Assembly: GCA_036571765.1 (NCBI GenBank) | Contig: BROE01000011.1 | Location: forward strand, 11,560,707-11,624,706 | Origin: Plecoglossus altivelis | Taxonomy: Eukaryota > Chordata > Actinopteri > Osmeriformes > Plecoglossidae | DNA length: 64,000 nucleotides | Direction of reading: 5' to 3' | In this document: positions 1-11,255 of the stretch, piece by piece | Layout: every line of letters starts with the position of its first letter | Position numbering within the stretch: the stretch's first letter is position 1 | Translations under genes and position numbers: made by a program | Notes under the pieces: model-generated | Database searches by the model: none | What the model was told of the DNA's origin: nothing | The model's input: the letters and a program-made list of their open reading frames with translations, nothing else

Positions 1-919
1 CTCCCCGCCCCCCCGCCCCCCAGTCCCCCAGTGTGTCTGGCTTGTGGCTCAGACAGTCAGGATCCGCATTGCGTTGCAGAGCACCAGCGAGGAGGGGAGA
101 AAAGAGCATATATCAGCAATCTGAGCGTGCCGCTGCTCATTTCTCTGCGCGGCAACACACAAAGAAGCAGTCGGTCTCCTTCCCCCCCGCCGGTGGTGAG
201 GAAGGGAACGCCGGGGTGCAATGGAGCTGACGCCTGCCGTTTGCATTTTCGTTACCATTGTGTCTTTCTGGCGTTTCGTCGTCAAACACCAACATCCTGC
301 CAACTTTCATGTGGCATTTGAGCGTTTGAGTTTCTTTCCAACCTTTGCAAATGGGTCACGCTCACACGATATTTTATTAACGTTTTCTGTGTTTGGATCT
401 AATAGTAGTGTATGCTTTGGTTGTTGCCACTTTTGCATTCACGCTGTAAAATCGAATCAAAACATTTGCTGACACATATTGTTCTTCCAAAGCCTGTGTC
501 AGGGGAAAGCCCTTTCATTCCTTTTTACAGTTTAGTATTTGCCTGGATTCCAACTGTTCTGTTCACATCCAAAGTTGTGAAAAAAGGAATTTGTTCAATC
601 TGTGGTTAGATTGGTGCACAGTGGAGGTGTTAGGGATGCAAGCTAGGCTGGACGTGTTGGCTTTTGTTACTGCGACTGTGCCACGCTCCCAGCCTCCCTG
701 TCTGCTCCCTCTGCCGCTTCTCTCACCCACTCCTGCTGTCTCCGCTGTCTCACACATTTACTCTGTCACTCCTTCTCTCCCAGATGCATGAGCAGCGCGT
801 ACGAGCGTACACGCACGCACACACACGCACGCGCGCGCACACATGCGCGAGAGAGCAGACTGCAAGATGGACCAGACAAGACGTCACGCCCTGGGAAATG
901 ATAACACTCAGGTTAGCGT

Positions 920-1060
920 CGGTGGTTTGTGTGTGTGTGTGTCTGTGTTTGTGTGTGGGTCCGTGTGTGTGTGTTTGTCTGTGTGTGTGGTGAGGGGTGT
1001 GGTGTGCGTGGGGGGGTGGAACAGCAGCGGATGAGGAGAAAGAACAAGGCAGGCGGTTGT

Positions 1061-1106
<46 letters not shown>

Positions 1107-1303
1107 CCGTCCATATGTGCGGTGTACAGTATGTAGGTGACACAGATTTATAAGGGGAGGGAGGGGGGTTATGGATGGAGCGGCCAGTGGTTGTAGCAGG
1201 GGGTGGGGGGACTGAGCTGTTGGTACAGCTGTAGAAAATCCAACAAATGCGATTGTGTGTGTGTGTGTGTGTGAGCTGTGTGTGTGTGAGTGTGTGTGTG
1301 TGT
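920..1303. repeat. GT/TG microsatellite tracts
   Basis: Several interrupted (GT)n arrays, the longest pure run at about 1064-1102 and a second at 1254-1303. They create spurious Thr-His or Cys-Val reading frames on both strands. Confidence 0.9.
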
Positions 1304-2744
1304 ACCTGTCTTCTCGGGCTGCCTGCTTGGACTTGAACTGCCTGGAGAATTAGCGATGTGACTTGGCAGAGGGAGATAGTCACAGACAGAGCCAGGGACA
1401 GAGCCAGGGACAGAGCCTGGGAGAGAAAGAGAGGAAAAGGGAAGACAAAAAGAGAGAGAGGTGGGGGGGGGGAGAGAGAGAGAGAGAGAGCGGAACCGAA
1501 AAGGGAATACAACGGGAAAACGCGTTTTCATTTAGCGCCCAGAGCCCTGAGAAAGGGATGGCTGGGAAGATCTGGACTTTATTGGGCTTGATTAGTTTTT
1601 TCCTGCGGATTCATTGTCCTTTTTGTCAAAGGGGCTAAATGGATCAATAGCTTGTGGAGGCTGTGAGCTGTGTGTAAGTGTTTGTGCGCACAAAATGCTC
1701 ATGTACGTGTGCACGTGTGCACTTGCATGCGCTGTGGGTGCGCGTGTTTGTGTGCGACTGTGTGTTTCTGGCAAGAACATATCTTCAGCACCGGCTATAA
1801 GCGGAATGGTGAGTTCACAACTATTTACGCGGAGCAGCAAACAAACAGGCGTTAGTCGGTAGTCGAATCACCTGTTCCAACCGCCATTGTTTCCATTCTT
1901 TTTCTTCTCCACGTTCATCTTTGCCTCTTTTTTTTCTTCAATTCTCTGCAAAAACGTTTGATTTTTTTCATACGCATTACCTCCTGTGCGGTTTTCATCT
2001 CTCAGAATCTCTGTCTGCCCACTGTCCTCTTGTGCACTTTGGCTATGGAGAGAAAGGAGCTGTTGAAAGTGGGGCAGGGAAAATAGCTTGGACCAGAGGG
2101 ACAAAGAGAGGCAGGAGAGGGAGTCCAGTTTCACAGCGCCTGCACGCTGACTGCGCCTTTGTGGGAGTTGCGTTGCCGGTGTCGTACTTAGTAGCCCCAG
2201 CGTACCTGCTGATGTGGATGCGGACAGGAGGATCTGCATGTTTTTGGGCGTCTCGTTAAGGTTTGATCAGCGTGTAGGCCGTCCGCCATCTTTAACATGC
2301 ACGCCGCTTATAGATCCTTTGCCTTTCTGCTTGTTATTTTGAAGCTTTGCTTGACTTCTCCTGCGACCGGCGCGCTAACTAACAAACGACCGTGGTTATG
2401 TGTCGGCCAATCGACCATCGATGTTTAATCATTTATGGCCACATTGATTTGCGACATGAATGCGTAATCAGGCGAAACGGTAGGCGAAATCTCCACGTTA
2501 ACGACATGGTGTGTTACAGTTGGTTTTCATGCACTATGCATGTGTCTGACATGTGCCAGGCTTTGCTGCTGCACTGCTCAGGGTTGGAACTCACGCCATG
2601 GGTTCGAATCCCCTGAGCAAGGATGACCCTTCATATCTCCTGGCTTCGTTTATTTGAAGCTCAGGCAACACGTCAAACAGACTTGTCTTTCAAAAGACCG
2701 TCTGGGTGTGTGTGGCAGCGTGTGGCTGCATGCCTGGACGTCTG

Positions 2745-2758
2745 CCACCAGAGGGCAG
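2745..2758 (+). promoter_or_regulatory. CTCF-type motif, forward
   Basis: CCACCAGAGGGCAG matches the vertebrate CTCF core CCASYAGRKGGCRS at all 14 positions. Occupancy is inferred only. Confidence 0.5.
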
Positions 2759-4528
2759 CGTGTTCACACAATGCCACAGTCAGAGAGGCTGTCGGGGAGT
2801 CGTCTGCATTAAAACTTCAGCAAATGGGCGTTCAGCGCTAAATCACCGTAAGCCATACGCGTACGTGCGTGTGCAGTTTCTGTGTGTGTGTGCTTCTTCG
2901 TGGATTCTCTGTAATCCCCTCTCCTCCGTTTCCCCTCCAGGAAGCAGCAGAGTTTGGACGGCTGGCGATCAGCCATTTTGGAGATGGAGAAGCCTGAGCT
3001 CTTTCATCCTGTCTCGCTTCCAGAACGCAAAACCCCATTCCTCCAGCGGTCTGTGTGCCACATTGTCCCTGAGACCCTTAACCTGTGTTGACATAGAAGG
3101 TCACAGGTGAGGTCCTTGGGAACAGGACAGCACTCGTGTGCACCCAGGACGACGGAGGAAAAGCGTTTGGTTGCACCAGAGATGTTATGTTTAGAGATGA
3201 ACCGGATCGACACCGAGATCCTAGAAATCGGGTTTTTAACATCTGCAAACCCTCCTTTTTTGGGATACACTGTTTTATAAGCTGTGACAGAAAGGAAATG
3301 AAGTCACTATTGGCCCATTTTGTGAAGAGTATTAATACAGCCAGTTAGTAATATGGTCAAGCATGCAGTGTTTCCCTCATGGATATTGAAAGTTGTAAAG
3401 ACATAACAATCGAATTTGATTCGAAATGGCTTTTTATCACCTGTTGTTGTCAAATGTGTCAACAAGCTGAGAAGACAATGTACGTGCCTCAAATAAAGAA
3501 ACATCTGGAAAAGCAATTGTAATTCTTTCTTTCGTTCAGATTTATTCAAACCAAAATACTTATTTCAAAAATAATGAAAGTACGCACATCAATCCTATAC
3601 TGTTAATAGAAGCCTTATTAGTGCGACAGCTTCTGCTTAGCACATACAGGAGACAGGATGAGTACATAATGCATGACAGCCTGCTTCGCAGAGCACATAT
3701 CGCACTGTTTGTGTGACAACATCCTTAACAAATGGTCGGGAAAAATATATAAATATTTTCCCTTTGAATCACTTAGATTCAAATGATCCATTAATTGGTT
3801 TCTTTGGATCTCTGCCTCGGAATCCTGGGGCAGCTGACATCAGTGGTGCTGGAGACAGACCAAGACATTAGTACCCTGCTCACCCTTGCCGCAGAAAACA
3901 TAAACCGCCTGCATTGGAAGCCCAGTAACCATGGCGAAGCACACAGGGGATGGGGGAGAGAGGGAGGGAGGGAGAGAGGGAGGGAGGGAGAGAGGGAGGG
4001 TGTGAGGGGTAGCAGGGGGCAGCCGGTTCGTTCACTATGTCTGGGATTGCTTCTTGAGCTTTTATCTGTGTGTGTCTCTTTCTCTTTCACTCTCCTCCTG
4101 AACCTCTCAACCACATATGCCACATTTGCATATTTCCTTTTAACACTCTTATATTGCCTGAGTTCCAACCTTTATTATTCTTTTCCTTTCACAGTACCAT
4201 TCTTTTCTTTCCTGACTTTGACGCTATGGTAAATATAAGATCTAAGCAGTGTGGAAATGAAGTAAATAAATGCTAATAAAGAGTAAATATTCATTTAAAG
4301 ACACTTTTAAATATTGATTTTATTTTGACTGAAGACCAGGTTATACTGTTTGGTAGAAGAATCCAAAAAAGATGTGCAAGTGTTAAATACATGATATGAC
4401 AAAAATCAATATTTCTGATTAACTATATAGTAAATTTGTGGGGATCTCATTTTAAATGAAAAATTCATTTTAAATAGCCAAACTAAATAAAACTTCCTTG
4501 TGGTAGCAACCATCGAAGAGTATTACGA

Positions 4529-4542
4529 CCACCAGGGGGCGC
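4529..4542 (+). promoter_or_regulatory. CTCF-type motif, forward
   Basis: CCACCAGGGGGCGC matches the CTCF core at all 14 positions. It lies about 350 bp upstream of the AT-hook gene promoter and has the same orientation as the motif at 2745. Confidence 0.55.
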
Positions 4543-4864
4543 TGTTATTTCCCAGGCTGCCCACCGGAGTCCTTCATCGGTGTGTCATATTTCTTATGTA
4601 AGGTAATATAATTGATATGCGTCAATAGGTTTTACAGCTCCAATACTCAAGGTATGTGTGTCTGTGTTGTGAGATTGTTTGTGCATTTGAGTATAGTGTG
4701 TCACCAGTTTTTCCCCCACTTTTTTGTATCAACATGTGTGTGTTTACACAACAACAAACCGTTGAATATAGTCAGATAAAAGACAGTTACTGAAATAACC
4801 AAGTGGGAATTTGAACTGGCATCAAATGATATACGGAACTTAAAGGATGGTTTATTTTTCTTCC

Positions 4865-5040
4865 AGACGCAGGGACGAGTTTCCGGAAATATTAGCCAAT
4901 CAAACTCCTCCTGTCGCAGAGTGCGCTTTCTGCGCTCTTTGTCCCGGAAAGCGAAAGAAGAACATATCTTGCCGCCAACCTACAAAGACGACACGTTCAA
5001 ATTAGACAAACGTCTTGTTGATTAAAAAAAATGTGTAAGG
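4865..5040 (+). promoter_or_regulatory. Promoter and 5' non-coding exon of the AT-hook gene
   Basis: The stretch carries a palindromic ETS-type TTCCGGAA near 4880 and a CCAAT box in ATTAGCCAATCAA near 4893, with no TATA box. A consensus donor, AAG|GTGAGG, lies at 5039/5040 and can join the acceptor TTTCAG| at 6400. The exon ends with ATGTGTAAG. Spliced to exon 2, this opens a seven-codon upstream reading frame that stops before the main ATG. The start of transcription is not determined. Confidence 0.55.
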
Positions 5041-5354
5041 TGAGGAAATGTGTTTTTATGCAATAATTTACCTCACGTACTGTATTTCACGTTAAGAATG
5101 GGAGAGCGCAGGGCTCAGTCTAATAGCTGGAAGAGCGTGTCGCACAACAAGCAAGTAGCTCTAGCCTAGCTTTAGTAATAGGCTACTACAGTAGCCAGAC
5201 CAACAAGCAACAGCTTACAAGAGTAGCTACTGGTACTACTAGTTCAAGGCCATAATATTGCGTCGGCTTTACTATTGTTTCACATTAAACATGAACCAGT
5301 GTGCATTTAGTCAAATTGGGTTAGCTAGTAGTGAAATGTAAATTTGCGCGGATA

Positions 5355-5572
5355 GAGGTTCTCAACCTCTGGTTCTCAAGGACCACCTTATATCCTGCAT
5401 GTTTTAGATGTCTCCATGCTCCAACACACCTATTTCCAATGAATGGGTCGTTATCTAGCTCCGTGGCAACATGGTCACAACCACTCGTTTAAACCAGGCG
5501 TGTTGGATCAGTGAGACGTTTCAAACATGCAGGACAAGGTGGTACCCGAAGACATTCGTTGAGAAGCACTGG
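5355..5572. mobile_element. Palindromic MITE-like element in intron 1
   Basis: The ends are imperfect inverted repeats: GGTTCTCAACC and GGACCACC on the left answer GGTGGTACC and GTTGAGAAGCAC on the right. Inner blocks TTTTAGATGTCTCCATGC and TCCAACACACCT face GGCGTGTTGG and a diverged copy of the first block. It resembles a short non-autonomous element common in fish introns. No coding capacity. Confidence 0.65.
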
Positions 5573-6425
5573 AACTTTAAACAATTGTGTCACCGTTAGC
5601 GATTTAACGACTTAACAGGAACAAATTAGCCTAGCGACAGTATCTCTGTGGTAGCCTAGCTACTGTAACGTCTGTTGTCGGGTAACTTAGCTTGCAAGCC
5701 CAAATTGGTCTGCTCCTAAACCGAACCTCGAATGTCATTTTCTTCCTCGAATGTTTCATGTTAAAACGGAAGAAAAATTACGAATGATTCACTCAAAGTA
5801 TACCGCTATCAAGGCTCTGTGCCGACATTTTCATTGTATTTAACTGATTAAATGGGCTGTGTGGACCACCGAAGTTTTTTGGTGAAGCCCACATTTCACA
5901 ATTCAACCCTCTGTCTGTGGCTAACGCCGGATAGCAGTTAGACAACATTGACCAGATTAGCCGTGTAATGTAGTTTGACCTTATTCACTTTATTCATAAA
6001 ATAAACATTTTACACTGTTGATTTACCGAGATATGGAGTTTTCCATATCCGACGTTTTCGCGTCGGTTTCTTTAGTTGCTTTAAGCTAGCAAAATAAACA
6101 CACCAAAAATGGAACTCGTTTCTGCTTATTATAAGTGTGTATATATATTTATAAACGTTAATCAAATTCTGACTAAGTGTCCAACTTGATACGTTCTTCA
6201 TTGTAGATAAGAACTTCACATATGACATCTTACAAATCCTGGAACATTGGTGTATATAAGCTCATTTAGCTAAACCATAAGGTATTGTAACAAAGCTATG
6301 TCTTTACCTGATAGCGAAATGTGTATCACTTATTACTGAAGTAATGTCATGTAGGCTACACCTTTAAGCAATAATTTCCTTTAAATCTGTTTAATTTCAG
6401 CACCTTGCGAACTGAAAGCAGGGAC

Positions 6426-9400
6426 ATGGAGAAGGTTCTTAAACTCGAGGAATGCCAGGGCGATGCCTTCAACAGCGAGAAGAAAATTCTTGCGGAAGAA
6501 CAGAGTGAAGATAAGGACCAACCCAAGAAGGAAGAGGATGAAATCGCCCCGGTGACGCAACTAGACGAAGCTGTGTCGGTACCAGCCAATGAAGAGGATT
6601 CTGGACCAGACCCCTTAAAAGAGAGGCATGATCCCCCTTTGAGGAAAAGGGGTCGACCAAAGGGATCAGGAACCAAAAAACCTCCACCTCAGAAAACCAG
6701 CGCGCCGGTACCAGCCAATGAAGAGGATTCTGGACCAGACCCCTTAAAAGAGAGGCATGATCCCCCTTTGAGGAAAAGGGGTCGACCAAAGGGATCAGGA
6801 ACCAAAAAACCTCCACCTCAGAAAACCAGCGCGCCTGTAGAGGCAGAGTCGGATAAGGCTGCTTTGAACGACAGAGACAAGACTCCCAAGCGAGGTAGGG
6901 GCCGACCGAAAGGCTCGGGGTCCCTGAAGCAACCAATCCAAGAAGTGACTGCTAGCGACAAGGAGGTGACTGCTAGCAACAAGGAGGTGACTGCTAGCGG
7001 CAAGGAGGTGACTGCGGGTAGCAAGGAGGTGACTGCTAGCGGTAAGGAGGTGACTGCTAGCGGTAAGGAGGTGACTGCTAGCGGTAAGGAGGTGGCTGCT
7101 AGCGGTAAGGAGGTGGCTGCTAGCGGCAAGGAGGTGACTGCTAGCGGCAAGGAGGTGACTGCTAGCGGCAAGGAGGTGACTGCTAGCGGTAAGGAGGTGA
7201 CGGCTAGCGGCAAGAAGGTGACTGCTAGCAACAAGGAGGTGACTGCTAGCGGCAAGGAGGTGACTGCTAGCGGTAAGGAGGTGACTGCGGGTAGCAAGGA
7301 GGTGACTGCTAGCGGTAAGGAGGTGACTGCTAGCGGTAAGGAGGTGACTGCTAGCGGTAAGGAGGTGACTGCGGGCGGCAAGGAGGTGACTGCTAGCGGT
7401 AAGGAGGTGGCTGCTAGCGGTAAGGAGGTGGCTGCTAGCGGCAAGGAGGTGACTGCTAGCGGCAAGGAGGTGACTGCTAGCGGCAAGGAGGTGACTGCTA
7501 GCGGTAAGGAGGTGACGGCTAGCGGCAAGAAGGTGACGGCTAGCGGCAAGAAGGTGACTGCTAGCAGTAAGGAGGTGACTGCTGACAGCAAGGAGGTGAC
7601 TGCTAGCGGAAAGGAGGTGACTGCTGACAGCAAGGAGGTGACTGCGGGCAGCAAGGAGGCGACAGCTAGCAGCAAGGAGTTGACTGCTGAGACCGGGGAG
7701 TTGACTAAGGCAGACAATGCCCCCACGCAGTCCAAGAAGAGGAGAGGCAGGCCGAAAGGCTCCACGCCCAAGAAGCAGCAGCAGAAGCAGGTGGAGGAAG
7801 CGGAGGCCAGAGAGGCGGAGGCAGAGAAGGCAGTTGCAGCTAGCGAAGAGGAATCGGGTGCGGACAAGTCCATAAAAAGCGCTGACCCACCCAAAAGGGG
7901 TAGGGGTGCCGCAAAAGGCTCCAAGAAATCTCAAGTACAGGAAGAGGCGGCTGGCAGCAGTGCAGAGTCGGGGGGAGACGTGTCGAATGATACTGCGAAC
8001 GTGCCTAAAAGAGGAAGGGGGAGACCCAAAGGGTCAGGTGTCAAAAAATCTCAAGTTAAGGAAGAGGTTGCTGTCAGTGGAGAAGAATCCAGTACAGACG
8101 TGGCAAACAACAGCTCGAAACCACCAGCAAGGGGACGGGGTAGACCGAAGGGGTCCGGGTCCAAGAAACGAAAGGGGAAACAAGATGTCACCGACAGCAG
8201 TGAAAAGGATATGAGCGCAGATGAAACTCCACCTCTTAAAAAAGGACGAGGGAGGCCTAAAGGGTCGGGGTCCAAGAAGCGAAAGGCCAAACAAGATGTC
8301 ACTGACAGTAGCAAGGAGGAAATGAGCGCAGATGAATCTCCACCTCTTAAAAAAGGACGAGGGAGGCCTAAGGGGTCCTTTTCTAGGAAGCGAAAGGCGA
8401 AACAAGATGTCACCGACAGTAGCGAGGAGGAAATGAGAACCAATGAAACTCCACCCCCTAAAAAAGGAAGAGGGAGGCCGAAAGGGTCTGGGTCAAAGAG
8501 GCAAAAAGAAACTAAACATGTAACCGATAGCAGCGAGGAGGAAATAAGCGTTGATGAATCTCCACCCCCTAAAAAAGGAAGGGGGAGGCCGAAGGGGTCG
8601 GGATCCAAGAAACCCCCGGGGCTGAACGTCCACGGCACAGTGCCGGGCAAACGAGGCAGGCCGCGCAAGGTGGCAGAACATCCTCCTACACGGCTGCTGA
8701 CGCCTAAGGGAAGAAGCCAAACCCAGAAGAAGCAGAGCCAAGCAAAGAAGGATCCCAGCCCTCTGAGAAGAGGGAGGCCCAGGAAGAACCCCACGCTCCC
8801 CAGGCAGGAGGAGAAGGGACCTAGGGTCTGGAAGCCCCTCGGACGCCCTCGTAAGTACCCCCGAGTCGACCCCCCGCCCACGACGCAGCCCAGGCCCCGG
8901 GGACGCCCCAAAAAGGCAGAGTCCAAAAAATTTGCTCACTTGCGCAGTTTCCTCGCCGGCACCTTAGACTCTAGTAATGGGTCTCCGCGAAAACGTGGTC
9001 GGCCCTTGGGGTCTTTCAAAGCAAAAAAAAAAACTGCTGTTACCTCGAACGCAGCTAAGCCAGAGCCACGCAAGCGAGGCCGTCCGCCAAGTTCAGGCAA
9101 GCTGAAAAAAACGGAGACGGTGGATGAAGACGGGTCTTTAAACAAACACAGTCGCTCCAATGGGAAAACTGACTCTCCAACCAAGGCAGCTCCGCAGACT
9201 AAAGGAACGAGCAGTAGGAGAAAGGCGGAGGCTAAGAAAGCTGAAGTTTCAAATGATACACAGGTAGAGGAGGAGGCGATGGAGGAGCAGGCGCAGGAGC
9301 AGCCGGAGGAGCAGCCGGAGGAGCAGCCAGTGAATGCAGAGGTGGTAAAAGGAGAGCGGGTTGAAGGAGAACCGCTAGAAGCGGAAGCGCAAGAGGGAGT

Positions 9401-9917
9401 AGCGCTAGAAGCGCTAGACGCGGAAGCGCTGCAAGGTGTAGCGCTACAAGGAATGGCGCTACAAGGAATGGCGCTACAAGGAGTGGCGCTACAAGGAGTG
9501 GCGCTACAAGGAGTGGCTCTACAAGGTGTAGCGCTACAAGGTGTAGCGCTACAAGGTGTAGCGCTACAAGGTGTAGCGCTACAAGGTGTAGCGCTAGGAG
9601 TGGCGCTAGAAGGAGTGGCGCTAGAAAGTGTAGTGCTAGAAAGTGTAGCGCTAGGAGAGGCGTTAGAAGGCGAGGCGTTAGAAGGCGAGGCGTTAGAAGG
9701 AGAGGCGTTGGAAGGAGAGGCGTTGGAAGGAGTGGCGATGGAAGGAGTGGCAATGGAAGGAGAGGCGATGGAAGGAGTGGAGGTAGAACCAGAGGCGATA
9801 GAAGAGGCGTTAGGAAGAAAGATAGATGTTTCCCCAGTGGTTGCCAGTACTGACGAATCAGTAGAGAAGGATGATGGAAAGGGCTTCCCTCCGATAGAAG
9901 AAAGCGAGATGGTATGA
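6426..9917 (+). CDS. Large multi-AT-hook nuclear protein (1,163 aa)
   Basis: One long coding exon (acceptor at 6400). The first in-frame ATG is 6426, with an in-frame stop upstream in the non-coding exon. The protein carries roughly 17 AT-hook cores of type RGRPKGSG, GRGRPKGS or RGRPRK, spread over residues 60-910. They are separated by acidic Ser/Glu linkers (DSSEEE, SADE) that look like casein kinase 2 substrates. AT hooks bind the minor groove of AT-rich DNA, as in HMGA proteins, so a chromatin or DNA-scaffold role is likely. Residues 173-424 are 36 tandem heptads of type EVTASGK. Residues about 1003-1130 are GVALQ and EGEAL pentapeptide arrays. A 43-residue block near the N-terminus is duplicated. 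There is no catalytic or zinc-binding domain. It is far longer than HMGA1/2 (about 100 aa), and I do not recognise a named orthologue. The repeats are probably variable between individuals. Confidence 0.85.
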   Translation: MEKVLKLEECQGDAFNSEKKILAEEQSEDKDQPKKEEDEIAPVTQLDEAVSVPANEEDSGPDPLKERHDPPLRKRGRPKGSGTKKPPPQKTSAPVPANEEDSGPDPLKERHDPPLRKRGRPKGSGTKKPPPQKTSAPVEAESDKAALNDRDKTPKRGRGRPKGSGSLKQPIQEVTASDKEVTASNKEVTASGKEVTAGSKEVTASGKEVTASGKEVTASGKEVAASGKEVAASGKEVTASGKEVTASGKEVTASGKEVTASGKKVTASNKEVTASGKEVTASGKEVTAGSKEVTASGKEVTASGKEVTASGKEVTAGGKEVTASGKEVAASGKEVAASGKEVTASGKEVTASGKEVTASGKEVTASGKKVTASGKKVTASSKEVTADSKEVTASGKEVTADSKEVTAGSKEATASSKELTAETGELTKADNAPTQSKKRRGRPKGSTPKKQQQKQVEEAEAREAEAEKAVAASEEESGADKSIKSADPPKRGRGAAKGSKKSQVQEEAAGSSAESGGDVSNDTANVPKRGRGRPKGSGVKKSQVKEEVAVSGEESSTDVANNSSKPPARGRGRPKGSGSKKRKGKQDVTDSSEKDMSADETPPLKKGRGRPKGSGSKKRKAKQDVTDSSKEEMSADESPPLKKGRGRPKGSFSRKRKAKQDVTDSSEEEMRTNETPPPKKGRGRPKGSGSKRQKETKHVTDSSEEEISVDESPPPKKGRGRPKGSGSKKPPGLNVHGTVPGKRGRPRKVAEHPPTRLLTPKGRSQTQKKQSQAKKDPSPLRRGRPRKNPTLPRQEEKGPRVWKPLGRPRKYPRVDPPPTTQPRPRGRPKKAESKKFAHLRSFLAGTLDSSNGSPRKRGRPLGSFKAKKKTAVTSNAAKPEPRKRGRPPSSGKLKKTETVDEDGSLNKHSRSNGKTDSPTKAAPQTKGTSSRRKAEAKKAEVSNDTQVEEEAMEEQAQEQPEEQPEEQPVNAEVVKGERVEGEPLEAEAQEGVALEALDAEALQGVALQGMALQGMALQGVALQGVALQGVALQGVALQGVALQGVALQGVALQGVALGVALEGVALESVVLESVALGEALEGEALEGEALEGEALEGEALEGVAMEGVAMEGEAMEGVEVEPEAIEEALGRKIDVSPVVASTDESVEKDDGKGFPPIEESEMV
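6578..6835 (+). repeat. Perfect 129-bp tandem duplication (2 copies)
   Basis: The block starting GGTACCAGCCAATGAAGAG is repeated with a period of exactly 129 bp and no visible difference. It encodes 43 residues including one RKRGRPKGSG AT hook. The identity implies a recent duplication, or a collapsed or expanded assembly unit. Confidence 0.9.
6942..7697 (+). repeat. 21-bp coding minisatellite, 36 heptapeptides
   Basis: Tandem 21-bp units based on GAGGTGACTGCTAGCGGTAAG encode EVTASGK. Variants include EVAASGK, EVTAGSK, EVTADSK and KVTASNK. Unit order repeats at a larger scale: units 2-13 and 14-28 share the same variant series. The period is a multiple of three, so copy-number change keeps the frame. 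Confidence 0.95.
9433..9785 (+). repeat. 15-bp coding minisatellite (GVALQ / EGEAL)
   Basis: Tandem 15-bp units of type GGTGTAGCGCTACAA encode GVALQ (about 11 copies). They pass into GAAGGAGAGGCGTTA-type units encoding EGEAL and EGVAM. All are in frame in the C-terminal tail of the AT-hook protein. Confidence 0.9.
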
Positions 9918-11255
9918 GGCGATGCAGCTATGGATTTAGGGTTAGGCCATCTGGGGTGGTGTGGAGATTATTACAGCCAAAAAGGTTGCCTCAAAAAAAG
10001 GAACTTGAGAAACATAAACCTGAAAAAGATGTTTGTTCACACTTTTCTTAACGGGATATCTCTCCAACTCCTTATGTTTTGCTGATCGTCTTGTAATGTA
10101 TTTCCTTTTGATAATTGCCTATAACCACATACCCATAGCAGTCATTACTTTTGAGTTGTCTGGTTAACAAGATGACGTTCTCAAATCCTTGTCTCCTTGT
10201 CTAACTGGTTAATATTATTTGTCTGTGTCGATCCATAACACTTTTCATGGTTGTTTTTATTTTATTTTTTACTAATACAAAGGTGTGTTCACACAGACAC
10301 GTTTTAAACTTGCAAACTTCACGTTTAACTTTGTTAATAAAATGTAGTTTGACTGAAACTTCTTTTGATTGCCTGCACCATTGATCTTCCGTTAGCATAT
10401 CTTTTTTTCTTACCATGTTTGGAAGGCGCAGGAATGTATGAAATCATCTATGAATAAGATGACCATGTGTCAGACTGTATTGAATCACTTTAAAGTGCTA
10501 TTTTTGTAAAAAAACAAACAAAAAAAACAAATTTTCATAAATGTTTCCCTGAATTGCAGTTATTTCCTTAATTACAGAGGATGTATCTTGTCTTGTTTGC
10601 CTTAATTTTCAAAGCTTTGAATGTATAGTAAATTAGTGTTTCTCTTCCCTATATGCCTCGGCCCAGTTACCCAGACATGGATTATGCTTACTCCCAGACT
10701 CGTAACGTTTTCAGTGGAGATCTTATCTAAAGATTAATCTTACTTTAGGATTAGGTGTAATCCATGTCTGGTAAAAGGCCATAGTGTCTTTTGTGTAGAA
10801 CGCTCCCTAAAATGTTAAATGTATCTTGAGTTTTCTTCAGTCAAAAGTCACATTTTTAACGTCATTTTATCCTTTTACCTCGGGTTTTTGGTGTATTTTT
10901 TTTAATCTTTATATTTTTTCCCCCCAAAGCTGTTCTTCATTGTACCGTTGTCACATGCCTTTTTAATGAGTGGGTTAGTTTCACAAACCTTGGCTGTTTC
11001 TGTCGTGTGTGAAGATGGCTTGTTACATAGGTTTCTCATATATGTTTCAATTATATAATTAGTCATGCTTTTGAACTCGTTAGTATTACTGTATGTGATG
11101 TCATACAATGTAATTAATGCTGTGTAGCGCCCCGTGACGCAAACGCATAGGCTACACAATTTTGACGATAGTAAATACGTTTTTTGCTGTTTTCTGAGCA
11201 AGAGACGATATTGTTGAGATTACGGTGTCAAAATAAAAGTCGGCATTTTGATTGA
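9918..11255 (+). other. Probable 3' UTR of the AT-hook gene
   Basis: AT-rich sequence with no gene-like frame. An AATAAA signal at 11232-11237 is a plausible end; an earlier AATAAA lies near 10335. It contains the MITE remnant at 10660-10780. Confidence 0.5.
10660..10780. mobile_element. Palindromic MITE remnant
   Basis: CCAGACATGGATTA at 10671-10684 is answered by TAATCCATGTCTGG at 10758-10771. Outer GGCC ends flank both. The interior is an imperfect hairpin. Confidence 0.6.

Larger units (their letters stand above)
1..4500. other. Left flank without a convincing gene; GT/GA-rich
   Basis: No open frame here resembles a known protein, and reading frames longer than 100 codons lie in low-complexity GT or GA runs. 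Contents include (GT)n tracts at about 920-1110 and 1250-1303, a GA-rich stretch at 1425-1495 and a GGGA-type purine run at 3955-4000. A possible splice acceptor precedes 2941 but leads to a frame of only about 50 codons. This may be the upstream flank or the intron of a gene outside the window. Confidence 0.6.

Noticed and set aside
908..1512. Thr-His-rich frame of 199 codons
   Set aside because: Produced by GT/CA and GA microsatellites.
2601..2611. GGTTCGAATCC, a tRNA B-box sequence
   Set aside because: No matching acceptor stem, A box or cloverleaf can be drawn. It may be a SINE remnant, but evidence is too thin.
6795..7934. Long minus-strand frames (up to 379 codons) opposite the AT-hook gene, with similar ones at 8051-8926 and 9232-9753
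   Set aside because: They are Leu/Ser/Pro-rich antisense shadows of in-frame tandem repeats, with no recognisable domains.
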